64,000 nucleotides of DNA from an uncultured Sphingomonadaceae bacterium (GTDB lineage: Bacteria; Pseudomonadota; Alphaproteobacteria; Sphingomonadales; Sphingomonadaceae). The notes beneath the pieces were generated by a model that was given only the letters and a program-made list of their open reading frames with translations, was not told the DNA's origin and did no database searches. Position numbers and translations under genes: made by a program. How positions within the stretch are numbered: the first letter of the stretch is position 1; each line of letters starts with the position of its first letter. Below, piece after piece: positions 9,914-18,566 of this stretch. Location of the stretch: NCBI GenBank assembly GCA_947501695.1, contig CANMWO010000001.1, forward strand, positions 1,550,001-1,614,000, written 5' to 3'.

Positions 9914-12103
9914 ATGGCAGTAAAAGGCTTATTGAAGGCATTTTCCAATGGTTCATCAGGCGGATCTGTGTCGGTTATTACGTCCGACAATCATACCAAG
10001 CGCTTGGAAGTTCTGGATGATTTTGAACAGGCTGGGATAAATTGGCTGTGGGCCACAGATGCTGACGGCCGGTTTGTATATATTTCCGAAAAAGCAGCAG
10101 AAAACCTTAACAAACCAGTCGATGAAATACTGGCCCAGCCATTGACGGCTTTGTTCGAGAACGACCCTGACAATCCGGACGAAAAATCCGATCGCCCCCT
10201 TCATTTCCAGCTAAGTAAGCGCAGCAAACTAAATGATCTGGTTGTCCGCAGGGTACCGACAACATTAGACCGCGACGACCGTCCGACATGGTGGTTGATT
10301 TCTGCGCATCCGAAATTTGATGATTCGGGCAATTTTCAAGGTTATCGTGGCAATGCCAAGGATGTTACGGTCGAATATCAGCGTAAACTGGAAGATTCCC
10401 GGCTCGCGGAATTTGACTCACTAACCGGACTTGCCAATCGCCACCGCATGGATAACCATTTGAACGGTATCCTCGGCGCATTCAAAGCAGCTGGTCGTAG
10501 TTGTGCCATCATGATGCTCGATCTTGACCGGTTCAAACAGGTCAATGACACGATGGGGCATCCCGCTGGAGATGAGTTGCTTAAACAAGTAGCGAAACGG
10601 ATGCGCACTATTATAGGCGATCGCGGCGAAATCGGACGACTTGGCGGCGACGAGTTCCAAGTCATTTTGCCCGATATTGATGATCGCGGAAAACTTGGCG
10701 AAATTGCTGAAAAAATAGTGAAAATTGTTTCCCAACCTTATCCCATTGACGACAAGAGCGCCATTATAGGAACGTCAATCGGCGTCGCTGTGGCCCCCTA
10801 TGATGGAGTCGAGAAGGAGGAACTCGTCCGCAGTTCGGATCTCGCTCTATATGCAGCCAAAAACTCGGGCCGCGGTCAATTCCGTTTCTATTCCGCTGAC
10901 TTGAAGGACGAAGAGGAAGAACGCCGCCTATTGGTAGAAGACCTGCGCGATGCACTTGAGAAGGATCAGTTGGAGCTGCACTATCAACCAGTAGTGCGCA
11001 CAGATGATCATATGGTCGTCGGGTTTGAGGCGTTGATGCGCTGGGTTCACCCTGAGCGGGGCGCGGTTAGCCCCGGTGTGTTTATTCCGATTGCCGAAGA
11101 ACTAAATCTTATCAATCAGCTAGGCGAATGGGCCCTGCGCAAAGCTTGTACAGATGCTCTGCAATGGCCGAACTCGGTTCGTATTGCAGTCAATGTATCA
11201 GCCGTACAATTTGCCAATAGCGGTTTTCCTGAAATTGTCATGAACGCCCTTGCTGCGAGTGGCCTCGACCCTGAACGACTTGAGCTCGAACTGACCGAGA
11301 GCGTTTTCATGGGTGACAGTGAAACAACCGACAACACTTTCAGAGTGTTAAAAGAGCTGGGCGTAAGACTCGCGCTCGATGATTTTGGTACAGGCTATTC
11401 GTCGCTCAGCTATTTGCGATCCGCCCCCTTCGACAAGATCAAGGTCGATAAGAGCTTCGTCGATTCTTGTACGCAAAAGGACAAGAACAGCGCCAAGATC
11501 ATTGCAGCCATCGTCAGCCTGTCAGAAGCACTCGGTATGGAAACAACGGTTGAAGGCGTCGAAGCATTCGACCAATTCAGCCTCGTTTGCTCCAAAGGCG
11601 CGCGATATATCCAAGGATGGATATATTCCAAGGCTCTCAGACTTGAAGAAATCGGAGAAAAACTCGGAAGCGGTGAATTTCGGATCGAACCCGATGGGCC
11701 GGACTTATACCGGCAAGATCGCCGGACTGTGTTTCGCCGTATTGGCGCTATCCACGAAGATCATCGCTATGAAGTGGTCATGCGCGATTTATCCAAAACT
11801 GGCGCTCGGTTTGAAGGCATGCTTGGCGTTCCATTGGGAACTCCACTTGTACTCGACCTCGGTGGCGGACAGCTGGTCATCAGCACCGTTATACGAGTAA
11901 AAGAAGCAATGGTAGCAACCGAGTTTGAAACATCTCTGGTCAATGATGGAGCCGGCGGATTATGTACGCGCCACCGGGTATCGCCTTATGACCTTGCCGC
12001 CGCCGGAATGCCCCTTGCCGCCTTGCCACCTGGAAATTATCCGCTTGCACAAAGTGCTTCTGACGAGATGAGTAAACCTAAGTTTATGCAAGTCGTCGTC
12101 TGA
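9914..12103 (+). CDS. PAS-GGDEF-EAL-PilZ cyclic di-GMP signalling protein
   Basis: The 729-residue protein, counted from the ATG at 9914, combines domains that make, break and bind cyclic di-GMP. A PAS domain covers about residues 30-160. The GGDEF domain has an intact GRLGGDEFQVIL active site (residues 244-248), but no RxxD inhibitory site five residues before it. The EAL domain keeps FEALMRW, LELTESVF, DDFGTGYSSL and VEGVEA motifs expected of an active phosphodiesterase. A C-terminal PilZ domain shows a DRRTVFRR arginine motif and DLSKTG. A GTG at 9890 is an alternative start; GAGG 12 bases before the ATG makes 9914 the better choice. No membrane segment is seen, so it is probably cytoplasmic. 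Stands alone. Confidence 0.95.
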   Translation: MAVKGLLKAFSNGSSGGSVSVITSDNHTKRLEVLDDFEQAGINWLWATDADGRFVYISEKAAENLNKPVDEILAQPLTALFENDPDNPDEKSDRPLHFQLSKRSKLNDLVVRRVPTTLDRDDRPTWWLISAHPKFDDSGNFQGYRGNAKDVTVEYQRKLEDSRLAEFDSLTGLANRHRMDNHLNGILGAFKAAGRSCAIMMLDLDRFKQVNDTMGHPAGDELLKQVAKRMRTIIGDRGEIGRLGGDEFQVILPDIDDRGKLGEIAEKIVKIVSQPYPIDDKSAIIGTSIGVAVAPYDGVEKEELVRSSDLALYAAKNSGRGQFRFYSADLKDEEEERRLLVEDLRDALEKDQLELHYQPVVRTDDHMVVGFEALMRWVHPERGAVSPGVFIPIAEELNLINQLGEWALRKACTDALQWPNSVRIAVNVSAVQFANSGFPEIVMNALAASGLDPERLELELTESVFMGDSETTDNTFRVLKELGVRLALDDFGTGYSSLSYLRSAPFDKIKVDKSFVDSCTQKDKNSAKIIAAIVSLSEALGMETTVEGVEAFDQFSLVCSKGARYIQGWIYSKALRLEEIGEKLGSGEFRIEPDGPDLYRQDRRTVFRRIGAIHEDHRYEVVMRDLSKTGARFEGMLGVPLGTPLVLDLGGGQLVISTVIRVKEAMVATEFETSLVNDGAGGLCTRHRVSPYDLAAAGMPLAALPPGNYPLAQSASDEMSKPKFMQVVV

Positions 12104-12168
12104 ACAATTTATATCAATGGACGAAGCAAACGAAAGTTTTCGCGTAGCGCATAGAGTATTAAAATAGT

Positions 12169-13218
12169 TTAGCGTCCGATCAGGGCCCGTGCCATATTAT
12201 CGGCGACTTCCGCCGACGGTAATTTGCTCGATGCACTTTCTTCCCAAATCTCGGTCAGGCGCGCCGGAATCTTGTCAATCCGGCGGTTAACTTCATCAAC
12301 ATTGCTATCACCAAGATATTCCAGACCAACATTGATGATGCCGCCCGAGTTGATCACATAGTCGGGTGCAAAGAGAATATTGCGGTCGAAAATCCGTTGA
12401 CCGTCTTCTGGAGTTGCGAGCTGATTATTCGCCCCGCCGGCAACGATCGGTACGTTGAGGTGGGCAATAGAAACTTTATCCAATATTGCACCTAATGCAT
12501 TGGGACTAAACACATCTGCTTCCAGACGCATTACATCATCGAGACCAACGACACTGGCCCCTAACTCTGCTGCCAACTGAGTCGCATGATCCCTATCAAT
12601 ATCGGCGATGCTAAGCCGTGCACCGTCTTTAGCAAGCAACCGAGCCAATCCGCCACCGACACTGCCAACGCCCTGAATCGCCACATGGACATCTTCCATG
12701 CTGTCACGGCCCAGTTTATGCTTCACGGCGGCCTTAACGCCCAGATAGACGCCCGTGGCCGTGAACGGTCCCGGGTCGCCACCAGCATCACCCTGATCAC
12801 TGACCGGCAAGCCAGAGACATAATTTGTCTGTCTGGAGACTTCGACCATATCGGCAGTGCTGATGCCGACATCTTCTGCGGTAACATAACGTCCACCCAG
12901 CGAATCGATCATCCGTCCGAATGCCGCGAGCATTTCTGGAGATTTCGTCCGATTGCGATCCGCCAAGATAACGGCCTTACCCCCGCCTAAAGGCAGTCCT
13001 GCCATTGCATTTTTGAAACTCATTCCACGGGAAAGCCGCAGCGCGTCGGTTACCGCTGTCTCGCGATTCTCATAATGCCAGAACCGGGTGCCACCGGCAC
13101 CGGGTCCCAAATGGGTAGAATGCAGAGCAATAATCGCGCTGAGGCCGGTTTCGATATCATGAAAAAAATGGACAGCTTCATGACCATCAAAATCTGGCAG
13201 ATCCCACATTACCGACAT
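12169..13218 (-). CDS. Leucine dehydrogenase-type Glu/Leu/Phe/Val dehydrogenase
   Basis: Enzymes of this family oxidatively deaminate a branched-chain or aromatic amino acid to its 2-oxo acid with NAD. The 349-residue product carries the substrate-binding GPGAGGTRFW segment, the two active-site lysines at Lys69 (MSFKNA) and Lys81 (LPLGGGKAVI), close to Lys68 and Lys80 of Bacillus leucine dehydrogenase, and the nucleotide-binding motif IQGVGSVGGGLA. Length and motif spacing fit leucine rather than glutamate dehydrogenases; valine or phenylalanine specificity cannot be excluded. Single gene on the minus strand, downstream of tRNA-His. Confidence 0.92.
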   Translation of the reverse strand: MSVMWDLPDFDGHEAVHFFHDIETGLSAIIALHSTHLGPGAGGTRFWHYENRETAVTDALRLSRGMSFKNAMAGLPLGGGKAVILADRNRTKSPEMLAAFGRMIDSLGGRYVTAEDVGISTADMVEVSRQTNYVSGLPVSDQGDAGGDPGPFTATGVYLGVKAAVKHKLGRDSMEDVHVAIQGVGSVGGGLARLLAKDGARLSIADIDRDHATQLAAELGASVVGLDDVMRLEADVFSPNALGAILDKVSIAHLNVPIVAGGANNQLATPEDGQRIFDRNILFAPDYVINSGGIINVGLEYLGDSNVDEVNRRIDKIPARLTEIWEESASSKLPSAEVADNMARALIGR

Positions 13219-13351
13219 TTGGAAAAACCCTTTGCTCGCTGAGTAACAAAATTTGTTATAAGCGTAATAATATTACAAAACACTTTTGTCACCCCAAGAT
13301 ATCTCGGGAACCACCAACTATTTGAATATACTGAATATGTGGTTTTTAAAA

Positions 13352-13429
13352 TGGGGCGACCGAGGGGTCTCGAACCCCCGACCTCCGGTACCACAAACCG
13401 GCGCTCTAACCAACTGAGCTACGATCGCC
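13352..13429 (-). tRNA. tRNA-His (anticodon GTG)
   Basis: The minus strand folds into a full cloverleaf: a seven-pair acceptor stem (GCGATCG with CGGTCGC), D arm, an anticodon stem CCGGT/ACCGG with loop TTGTGGT and anticodon GTG, a T arm with TTCGAGA, and an encoded CCA end. The extra 5' G at position -1 opposite C73, the identity element of histidine tRNAs, is encoded at 13429. It lies alone between gspK and the leucine dehydrogenase-type gene. Confidence 0.97.
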
Positions 13430-13532
13430 ATAGTCACGCATCAAGCAAATAGGCCTGCTGCGCCGCGCTGCATAGGGACGCTTGGGGGCCGCCGTCAAGT
13501 ATTTAGCGCACCCATAAGGCATGAATCAATCA

Positions 13533-14522
13533 TCACAGCGCATCGCCCCGCTGGCGGTGGACCAGCCGCGCGGGTTGGCGTGCAGCATCGACCAGCGCGC
13601 GCTCCTCAACCAGAGCGCTTTGCATCTCCACCGCCATGTCGAGTCGGAACCAACGCGTCTTCAATTTGACTTGGCCTTGGACCTGCGATGGTGCCAAAAA
13701 ACTGGCCGGAAAAGGCTCGGCCCAAAAATCGTTGAGACTGCCATAGCCGGTCTCTGTCCGCCGCCCCAGAAACTGGCGAGATTGGACAATGTCGGGATTG
13801 TTGGAGAGCATCGCCAGCAACACGGCTTGTTCCGGTCGCAAGGTATTGATGTTGATTGGCGATAAATCAGTGGTCGGCAAAGCACAAAGCCATGGGGCGA
13901 TGCGGGCATAGATATCACTGGTCACCCCCTTGATCGTGCGCAGTTCGCTGATATCGACCATGATCGCATTGGCTGTACGATAGGGCGTCTCTAGCTGGAC
14001 ATAATATTCATCTTCAGCACCGCGCGGCGATGGGGCGATATCGCTGTCGATCCAGTCCGTGACAGATTCCGCAATGTCCGCCGCCTCCCCTTGCGGGATT
14101 TCCAACAAGGTCATCAAACGAACAAACTGGGTCTGGCCATCGGGCCGTGCTGACAACAGGGCATCATTCTGGTTCACGAGACTGTTGATGTTGAAACAAT
14201 TGCCGCCATCTCTAAGCGCTGCGGTGATCAAACCGCCGGGTACTGGGAAGCGCCGCTCCTGTCCGTTCCAGCCGCCGAGATTGGTGGTGCGCCCTGGAGA
14301 CAGGCTGACAATTTGCTCAGCCGACTGCATGCCGATGGATTCGGCTGCGATCAAATAAGCCTTGGCCTGACTGAGTTCACGAGCATTGGACGCCAGTTTG
14401 GTGGCGCCGGCCAGCCGGTCAATTCCATGGGCCGCCAGCACGGCGATGACTGCCACCAGTAGCAAAACCGTCAACAGAGCCGCCCCGCGTTCGCCTTTTC
14501 TTATGGATGGAGCCCGCTTCAC
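13533..14522 (-). CDS. gspK: Type II secretion minor pseudopilin GspK
   Basis: GspK is the tip subunit of the type II secretion pseudopilus. The 329-residue protein has a basic leader ending in ERG, then the prepilin-type helix AALLTVLLLVAVIAVLAAHG (about residues 14-33) with no glutamate at mature position 5, as expected for the tip subunit. The large domain that follows includes the conserved NINTLRPEQAVLLAML helix-hairpin-like segment. It overlaps gspJ by four bases (ATGA). No other secretion genes are in the window. Confidence 0.93.
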   Translation of the reverse strand: MKRAPSIRKGERGAALLTVLLLVAVIAVLAAHGIDRLAGATKLASNARELSQAKAYLIAAESIGMQSAEQIVSLSPGRTTNLGGWNGQERRFPVPGGLITAALRDGGNCFNINSLVNQNDALLSARPDGQTQFVRLMTLLEIPQGEAADIAESVTDWIDSDIAPSPRGAEDEYYVQLETPYRTANAIMVDISELRTIKGVTSDIYARIAPWLCALPTTDLSPININTLRPEQAVLLAMLSNNPDIVQSRQFLGRRTETGYGSLNDFWAEPFPASFLAPSQVQGQVKLKTRWFRLDMAVEMQSALVEERALVDAARQPARLVHRQRGDAL

Positions 14523-15145
14523 AAATAACCCGTCCCGACGAGGAAGACATGGCGATAGTTGCGGCCATTTTGTTCGAATTGCAGTTCAACCGCGCGTGGC
14601 AAGTCGTTTAGCCGCTCGGTCTGCCAATTGCTCAGCCACTGCCCCCTTTTATCGCGGAAACGCAAGTCCAGTTCGCTTATCCCCTCCAGCAGCAGGGCTG
14701 GCTCGCTAATCGCACCGCCATCGGTCATCTCATATTGCAAGCGTTCGAACCGGCCATCATTCAATTGGTATGATACACGCTGCATATTGGAACGCGGTTT
14801 GTTGTTGATATTGCTCTGTCCGCCCCGGGTAAACGATAGAAATCCGCGCCCGCCACTGCCGCTCTCGCTTATAAAGGCAGCCATCTTGTCACCCTGCTGG
14901 TCACGATGAGGCCTGGGAAGAGCCTGGCTTAAATCCGCTTCCATCAGGGACACCAGACGTTGCATCTGCGCCATATCGCTCAGCTTGGCATCGGTAACCT
15001 CATTGCTGTTGACCGCACCGCGCAGCAAGGCAACACCGGCGACCGACAATAGCGAAAATATGAACAAGGCTACCATCATCTCGACCAGCGTAAACCCGCT
15101 TTGCCTGATTTTGCTATCGCCGCTATGGGGTTTTCGACCTGTCAT
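14519..15145 (-). CDS. gspJ: Type II secretion minor pseudopilin GspJ
   Basis: GspJ forms the pseudopilus tip with GspI and GspK. The 208-residue protein has a prepilin peptidase site RQSG/FTLVEMMVALF near residue 17 with the required glutamate at +5, a hydrophobic helix to about residue 40, and a GspJ-like C-terminal domain (SMEADLS-type segment LVSLMEADLSQALPRP and the LDLRFRDKRGQW strand). gspK follows with an ATGA overlap. gspG, gspH and gspI, which usually precede gspJ, are absent; upstream is a divergent oxygenase gene. Confidence 0.92.
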   Translation of the reverse strand: MTGRKPHSGDSKIRQSGFTLVEMMVALFIFSLLSVAGVALLRGAVNSNEVTDAKLSDMAQMQRLVSLMEADLSQALPRPHRDQQGDKMAAFISESGSGGRGFLSFTRGGQSNINNKPRSNMQRVSYQLNDGRFERLQYEMTDGGAISEPALLLEGISELDLRFRDKRGQWLSNWQTERLNDLPRAVELQFEQNGRNYRHVFLVGTGYL

Positions 15146-15253
15146 AATGTATTTTCTATATCCCCATTATCCCCGACCGCAAAGAGCAGTTGCAGCCTAA
15201 AGATTTTCATCTAATCTAAAGACCCGACATTAGGAGTGATATCGGACCATTTG

Positions 15254-15895
15254 ATGACAGATCAAAACACCACTACTGCAGATTATCTGGTCGCGCTGGG
15301 CCAGGTACAGCGATACCCCAATAAGAGCATAGAGCTGTGCTTGCTGAAAAACTTCCTGAAAGCAGAGGAATGCGAACAGCTCATCCAGCGCATTGACGAA
15401 AAGCGCCGACCATCAACCATAGCGGACGCCAACGGCGATGATTATTTTCGCACCAGTGAAACCTGCGATCTCGATCATGATGATCCCTTTGTCGCTGAGA
15501 TAGATGCGAAAATCTGTAACTTCGCAAATATCAATCGGAAATTTGGCGAGCCGCTGCAGGGGCAACGCTATGCGGCGGGACAAGAATTCAAAGCGCATAC
15601 TGATTTTTTTGATCCCAATGGCGAGGATTTCAAAAAATTCTGCTCAATCTCGGGCCAGCGGACCTGGACATTCATGATATATTTGAACGATCCGGATGCG
15701 GGCGGCGCAACCCGTTTTGTAAAGCTGAACAAGAAATTCGTTCCAAAAACCGGCCATATATTATGCTGGAACAATATGCAGCCAAACGGTGACGTCAACA
15801 ATTTGACGCTCCATCATGGAATGAAGGTGCGCAGCGGCACAAAATATGTGATCACAAAATGGTTCAGAGAACGCGCTTGGCCATGGCCGGAATAA
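15254..15895 (+). CDS. 2-oxoglutarate/Fe(II) oxygenase, prolyl 4-hydroxylase type
   Basis: The 213-residue protein matches the P4Hc family, which hydroxylates prolyl or related residues. The iron ligands are His115 and Asp117 (KAHTDFFD) and the distal His187 in LHHGMKV; the 2-oxoglutarate-binding lysine is Lys197 in GTKYVITKWF. The stretch FMIYLNDPDAGGATRF is the characteristic double-stranded beta-helix strand. A GTG at 15236 is in frame, but it sits inside the AGGAG stretch, so the ATG at 15254 with GGA seven bases upstream is preferred. It lies 33 bases before the NRAMP-like gene and may be co-transcribed with it and pxpABC. Substrate unknown. Confidence 0.9.
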   Translation: MTDQNTTTADYLVALGQVQRYPNKSIELCLLKNFLKAEECEQLIQRIDEKRRPSTIADANGDDYFRTSETCDLDHDDPFVAEIDAKICNFANINRKFGEPLQGQRYAAGQEFKAHTDFFDPNGEDFKKFCSISGQRTWTFMIYLNDPDAGGATRFVKLNKKFVPKTGHILCWNNMQPNGDVNNLTLHHGMKVRSGTKYVITKWFRERAWPWPE

Positions 15896-15928
15896 ACCAA
15901 CAGGGATGATCATATTGCAGCAAGTTCG

Positions 15929-17149
15929 ATGAAGATTACCAGCTATCGCCCCGGTCCCGGCATGATGGTCTCCGCAGCCTTCATCGGCCCCGGCACCGTC
16001 ACCGCCTGCACACTTGCGGGGGCCAATTTCGGGTTTGCGCTGATCTGGGCACTCGTTTTCGCGACGGTGACGACGATCATATTACAATCCATCGCTGTCC
16101 GGGTTGCACTAGTATCGCGTATGGGTCTTGCCGAGGCAATGATGCAGACCATCGTATCACCGCCGCTGCGATGGCTGGCCGCCGCGCTACTAATCGCCGC
16201 TTTGGCGCTGGGCAATGCCGCTTATGAAGCGGGCAATATTTCCGGTGCTGTTTTGGGATTGGAAGCCCTGAATGGCAAGCTCGCCGATAGCAAAACTCTG
16301 GTAATTTGCGGGATTGCTCTGTTGGCCGGAGCGTTGATCCTGTTTTCAAAACCGCGCTGGGTTGAACGGATACTAATTGCGATGGTGCTCTTCATGTGCC
16401 TGTCTTTCCTTGCGACCTTCCTAATCACTAAACCGGATTTTGGTGCCATTTTTGGTGGCTTCATTCCTAGCATTCCAGATGGCGGGCTTTTGACCGCTAT
16501 TGCGTTAATCGGTACAACCATCGTCCCCTATAATCTGTTTCTGCACGCTGCGAGCGCACGGGAACGGTGGAGCGAAGAAAGCGGCTTGGCTGAAGCACAA
16601 GCCGATAGCGCTATTTCCATCGGCATTGGCGGACTCATCTCGATCACCATATTGGCTACAGCCGCCGCAAGCCTGTTTGGCAGCAGCAAGGAAATTAGTA
16701 GCGCGGTCGATATGGCCGCACAGCTTGATCCCCTCTTCGGATCTTTTGCGAGCGCCACATTGGGAGCGGGCTTTTTTTCCGCAGGTTTGACATCCGCCAT
16801 TACCGCCCCGCTAGCCACCGGCTATATTGTGCAAGAAATATTTGGCAAAAACGGAACAAAAGCCTCGCGCATGCCATTTAACATCGGCGCTTTGTTGGTC
16901 ATCCTGTCGGGTACATTTGGCGCCCTGCTCAACTATAAACCTGTTGAAATCATATTCGTGGCCCAGATTGCCAACGGGCTTTTGCTACCCATCATCGCAT
17001 TTTTCCTGATCAAACTGGCCAATGACAGCGCTCTGCTCGGTCGCCATGTCAACGGATGGAAAGGAAATGCCGCCGGAGCCATTATATTGCTAGTCACCAG
17101 CATGCTCGGCTTCCGCCTTATCGCCAGAGCTTTGGGATGGTGGCCGTGA
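15929..17149 (+). CDS. Atypical NRAMP-family transporter in the 5-oxoprolinase operon
   Basis: A 406-residue membrane protein with about eleven hydrophobic helices and the NRAMP fold signature at its start (GPGMMVSAAFIGPGTVTACT). In metal-transporting NRAMP proteins, helix 1 carries DPGN and helix 6 carries MPH, which bind the metal. Here helix 1 reads GPGTVTA (residues 20-26) and helix 6 reads VPYN (199-202), so the usual metal ligands are missing. A similar NRAMP-like gene (ycsG) sits beside pxpABC in Bacillus subtilis. I infer uptake of 5-oxoproline or another organic substrate rather than a metal; the sequence does not prove it. pxpA starts six bases after its stop codon begins to overlap candidate starts. 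Confidence 0.85.
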   Translation: MKITSYRPGPGMMVSAAFIGPGTVTACTLAGANFGFALIWALVFATVTTIILQSIAVRVALVSRMGLAEAMMQTIVSPPLRWLAAALLIAALALGNAAYEAGNISGAVLGLEALNGKLADSKTLVICGIALLAGALILFSKPRWVERILIAMVLFMCLSFLATFLITKPDFGAIFGGFIPSIPDGGLLTAIALIGTTIVPYNLFLHAASARERWSEESGLAEAQADSAISIGIGGLISITILATAAASLFGSSKEISSAVDMAAQLDPLFGSFASATLGAGFFSAGLTSAITAPLATGYIVQEIFGKNGTKASRMPFNIGALLVILSGTFGALLNYKPVEIIFVAQIANGLLLPIIAFFLIKLANDSALLGRHVNGWKGNAAGAIILLVTSMLGFRLIARALGWWP

Positions 17150-17154
17150 ATCGC

Positions 17155-17904
17155 ATGATCGATCTAAACGCCGATTTGGGCGAGGATGAAAGTGCCGACG
17201 GCATGGCTCGCGATATTGCCATTATGGATGTCGTTTCCAGCTGCAACATAGCCTGTGGCGGCCATGCTGGATCTGATGAAACAATGCGGGCCATGCTGCT
17301 CGCAGCCAAGGCCAAAAACATATCAGCAGGCGCGCACCCCTCTTATCCCGACCGCGCCAATTTCGGTCGGACGAGCATGGCCATAGCCACAGAGGCCTTA
17401 CAAGACACTTTGCGAGAACAAATAAAAGACATCAGAAAAATAGCAGCGGAAGTCCAAACGGAAATAACCCATCTCAAACCACACGGTGCGCTCTATAATG
17501 ATGCGCAGGATGATGCGATTCTGGCAGACATTCTAGTGACCATCGCGCGCGCGGAAAATCTGGCATTGGTTGGAATGTCGGGTTCTCATGTTGAACAGAA
17601 AGCAAATGAGAGTGGCGTAACCTTTATCGCCGAAGCCTTTATTGATCGCCAATATACGCAGCGTTCCCGCCTCGTCAGCCGCGCCGAGAAAGGCGCGGTC
17701 ATCGCCGATGATGGAGATCGGCTAAAACAGGGACTCGCCCTTGCACAGGGTCAACCAATTGTTGCGTCGGGAGGCCATTTGAAAACTATTCCCGCACAAA
17801 CGCTATGCCTCCATTCCGATAGTGACGGAGCGCTCGCAACGGCAAAGGCTATGCTGCGCGCTTTGGAGCTTGAAGGCATATCCGTCGCTCCACCGACCGC
17901 ATGA
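17155..17904 (+). CDS. pxpA: 5-oxoprolinase subunit A (LamB/YcsF family)
   Basis: PxpA, with PxpB and PxpC, hydrolyses 5-oxoproline to glutamate using ATP. The product begins MIDLNADLGED, the normal start of the family, and shows SCNIACGGHAGSDETM, GAHPSYPDRANFGR and HLKPHGALYND, the conserved segments of LamB/YcsF proteins. Other in-frame starts exist at 17137 and 17146 (the latter overlaps the transporter stop as GTGA); the ATG at 17155 gives the family-typical N-terminus and about 249 residues. The stop overlaps the pxpB start (ATGA). Confidence 0.95.
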   Translation: MIDLNADLGEDESADGMARDIAIMDVVSSCNIACGGHAGSDETMRAMLLAAKAKNISAGAHPSYPDRANFGRTSMAIATEALQDTLREQIKDIRKIAAEVQTEITHLKPHGALYNDAQDDAILADILVTIARAENLALVGMSGSHVEQKANESGVTFIAEAFIDRQYTQRSRLVSRAEKGAVIADDGDRLKQGLALAQGQPIVASGGHLKTIPAQTLCLHSDSDGALATAKAMLRALELEGISVAPPTA

Positions 17905-18566
17905 ACAAAGTTGCCATTCATGCTTGCGACGATTGGCTGTCATGTCCCCTGCACAGCCTCGAGGCCGTTCACATGGCCAGCGCTACGATCAGAGGACATA
18001 ATATATGGCGCGAAGTTGTTCCTGGACTCGATAGTATCGCCGTACAATTTGATCCGGCGCGCCTTACTCCGAGTGAAGCCATAAATTTGCTACAGCAACA
18101 ACTACAAAACCCGCAGGTCGCTGCTGCTGCACCGTTTAAACCTGCCACTATTCCGATATGCTATGATAGCGAATTAGCTCCGGATGGCGACTATATCGCC
18201 GAAAAAATGGGCCTGTCGAGCGCGGCGCTGAAGATATGGCATGCTAGCCAGGAATTCACTGTAACAATGCTCGGCTTCATGCCAGGCTTTGCCTATTTGC
18301 AATGTCCCGAAAGCGTAACTGCAATAGGCAGACTGTCAAAACCTCGGCAAAAAGTGGCCGCAGGTTCGATTGGCATTATTGGCAATCAAAGCTGTATCTA
18401 TTCGTTCAGTAGCCCCGGCGGCTGGCCTATTATCGGGCGAACACCAGCAAGGCTGTTCGATCCTGAAAGGCCTCAACCCGCCTTGCTCGCAGCCAATCAG
18501 ATAGTCTCTTTCCGGGTTATAGGCAGAGCCGAATTTGATCACATTGCGCAAGACCCCAGCGCATGA
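17901..18566 (+). CDS. pxpB: 5-oxoprolinase subunit B (KipI family)
   Basis: The 221-residue protein has the family hallmark GFMPGFAYLQ (about residues 127-136), followed by LSKPRQKVAAGSIGIIGNQ and SPGGWPIIGRTP. PxpB forms a complex with PxpC to activate 5-oxoproline for hydrolysis by PxpA; Bacillus KipI is the same family and was first described as a kinase inhibitor. Four-base overlaps on both sides (pxpA and pxpC) indicate one translationally coupled operon. Confidence 0.96.
   Translation: MNKVAIHACDDWLSCPLHSLEAVHMASATIRGHNIWREVVPGLDSIAVQFDPARLTPSEAINLLQQQLQNPQVAAAAPFKPATIPICYDSELAPDGDYIAEKMGLSSAALKIWHASQEFTVTMLGFMPGFAYLQCPESVTAIGRLSKPRQKVAAGSIGIIGNQSCIYSFSSPGGWPIIGRTPARLFDPERPQPALLAANQIVSFRVIGRAEFDHIAQDPSA

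Noticed and set aside
13430-13532. Attachment site or prophage remnant beside tRNA-His
   Set aside because: No duplicate of the tRNA 3' end, no integrase and no phage genes are seen nearby.
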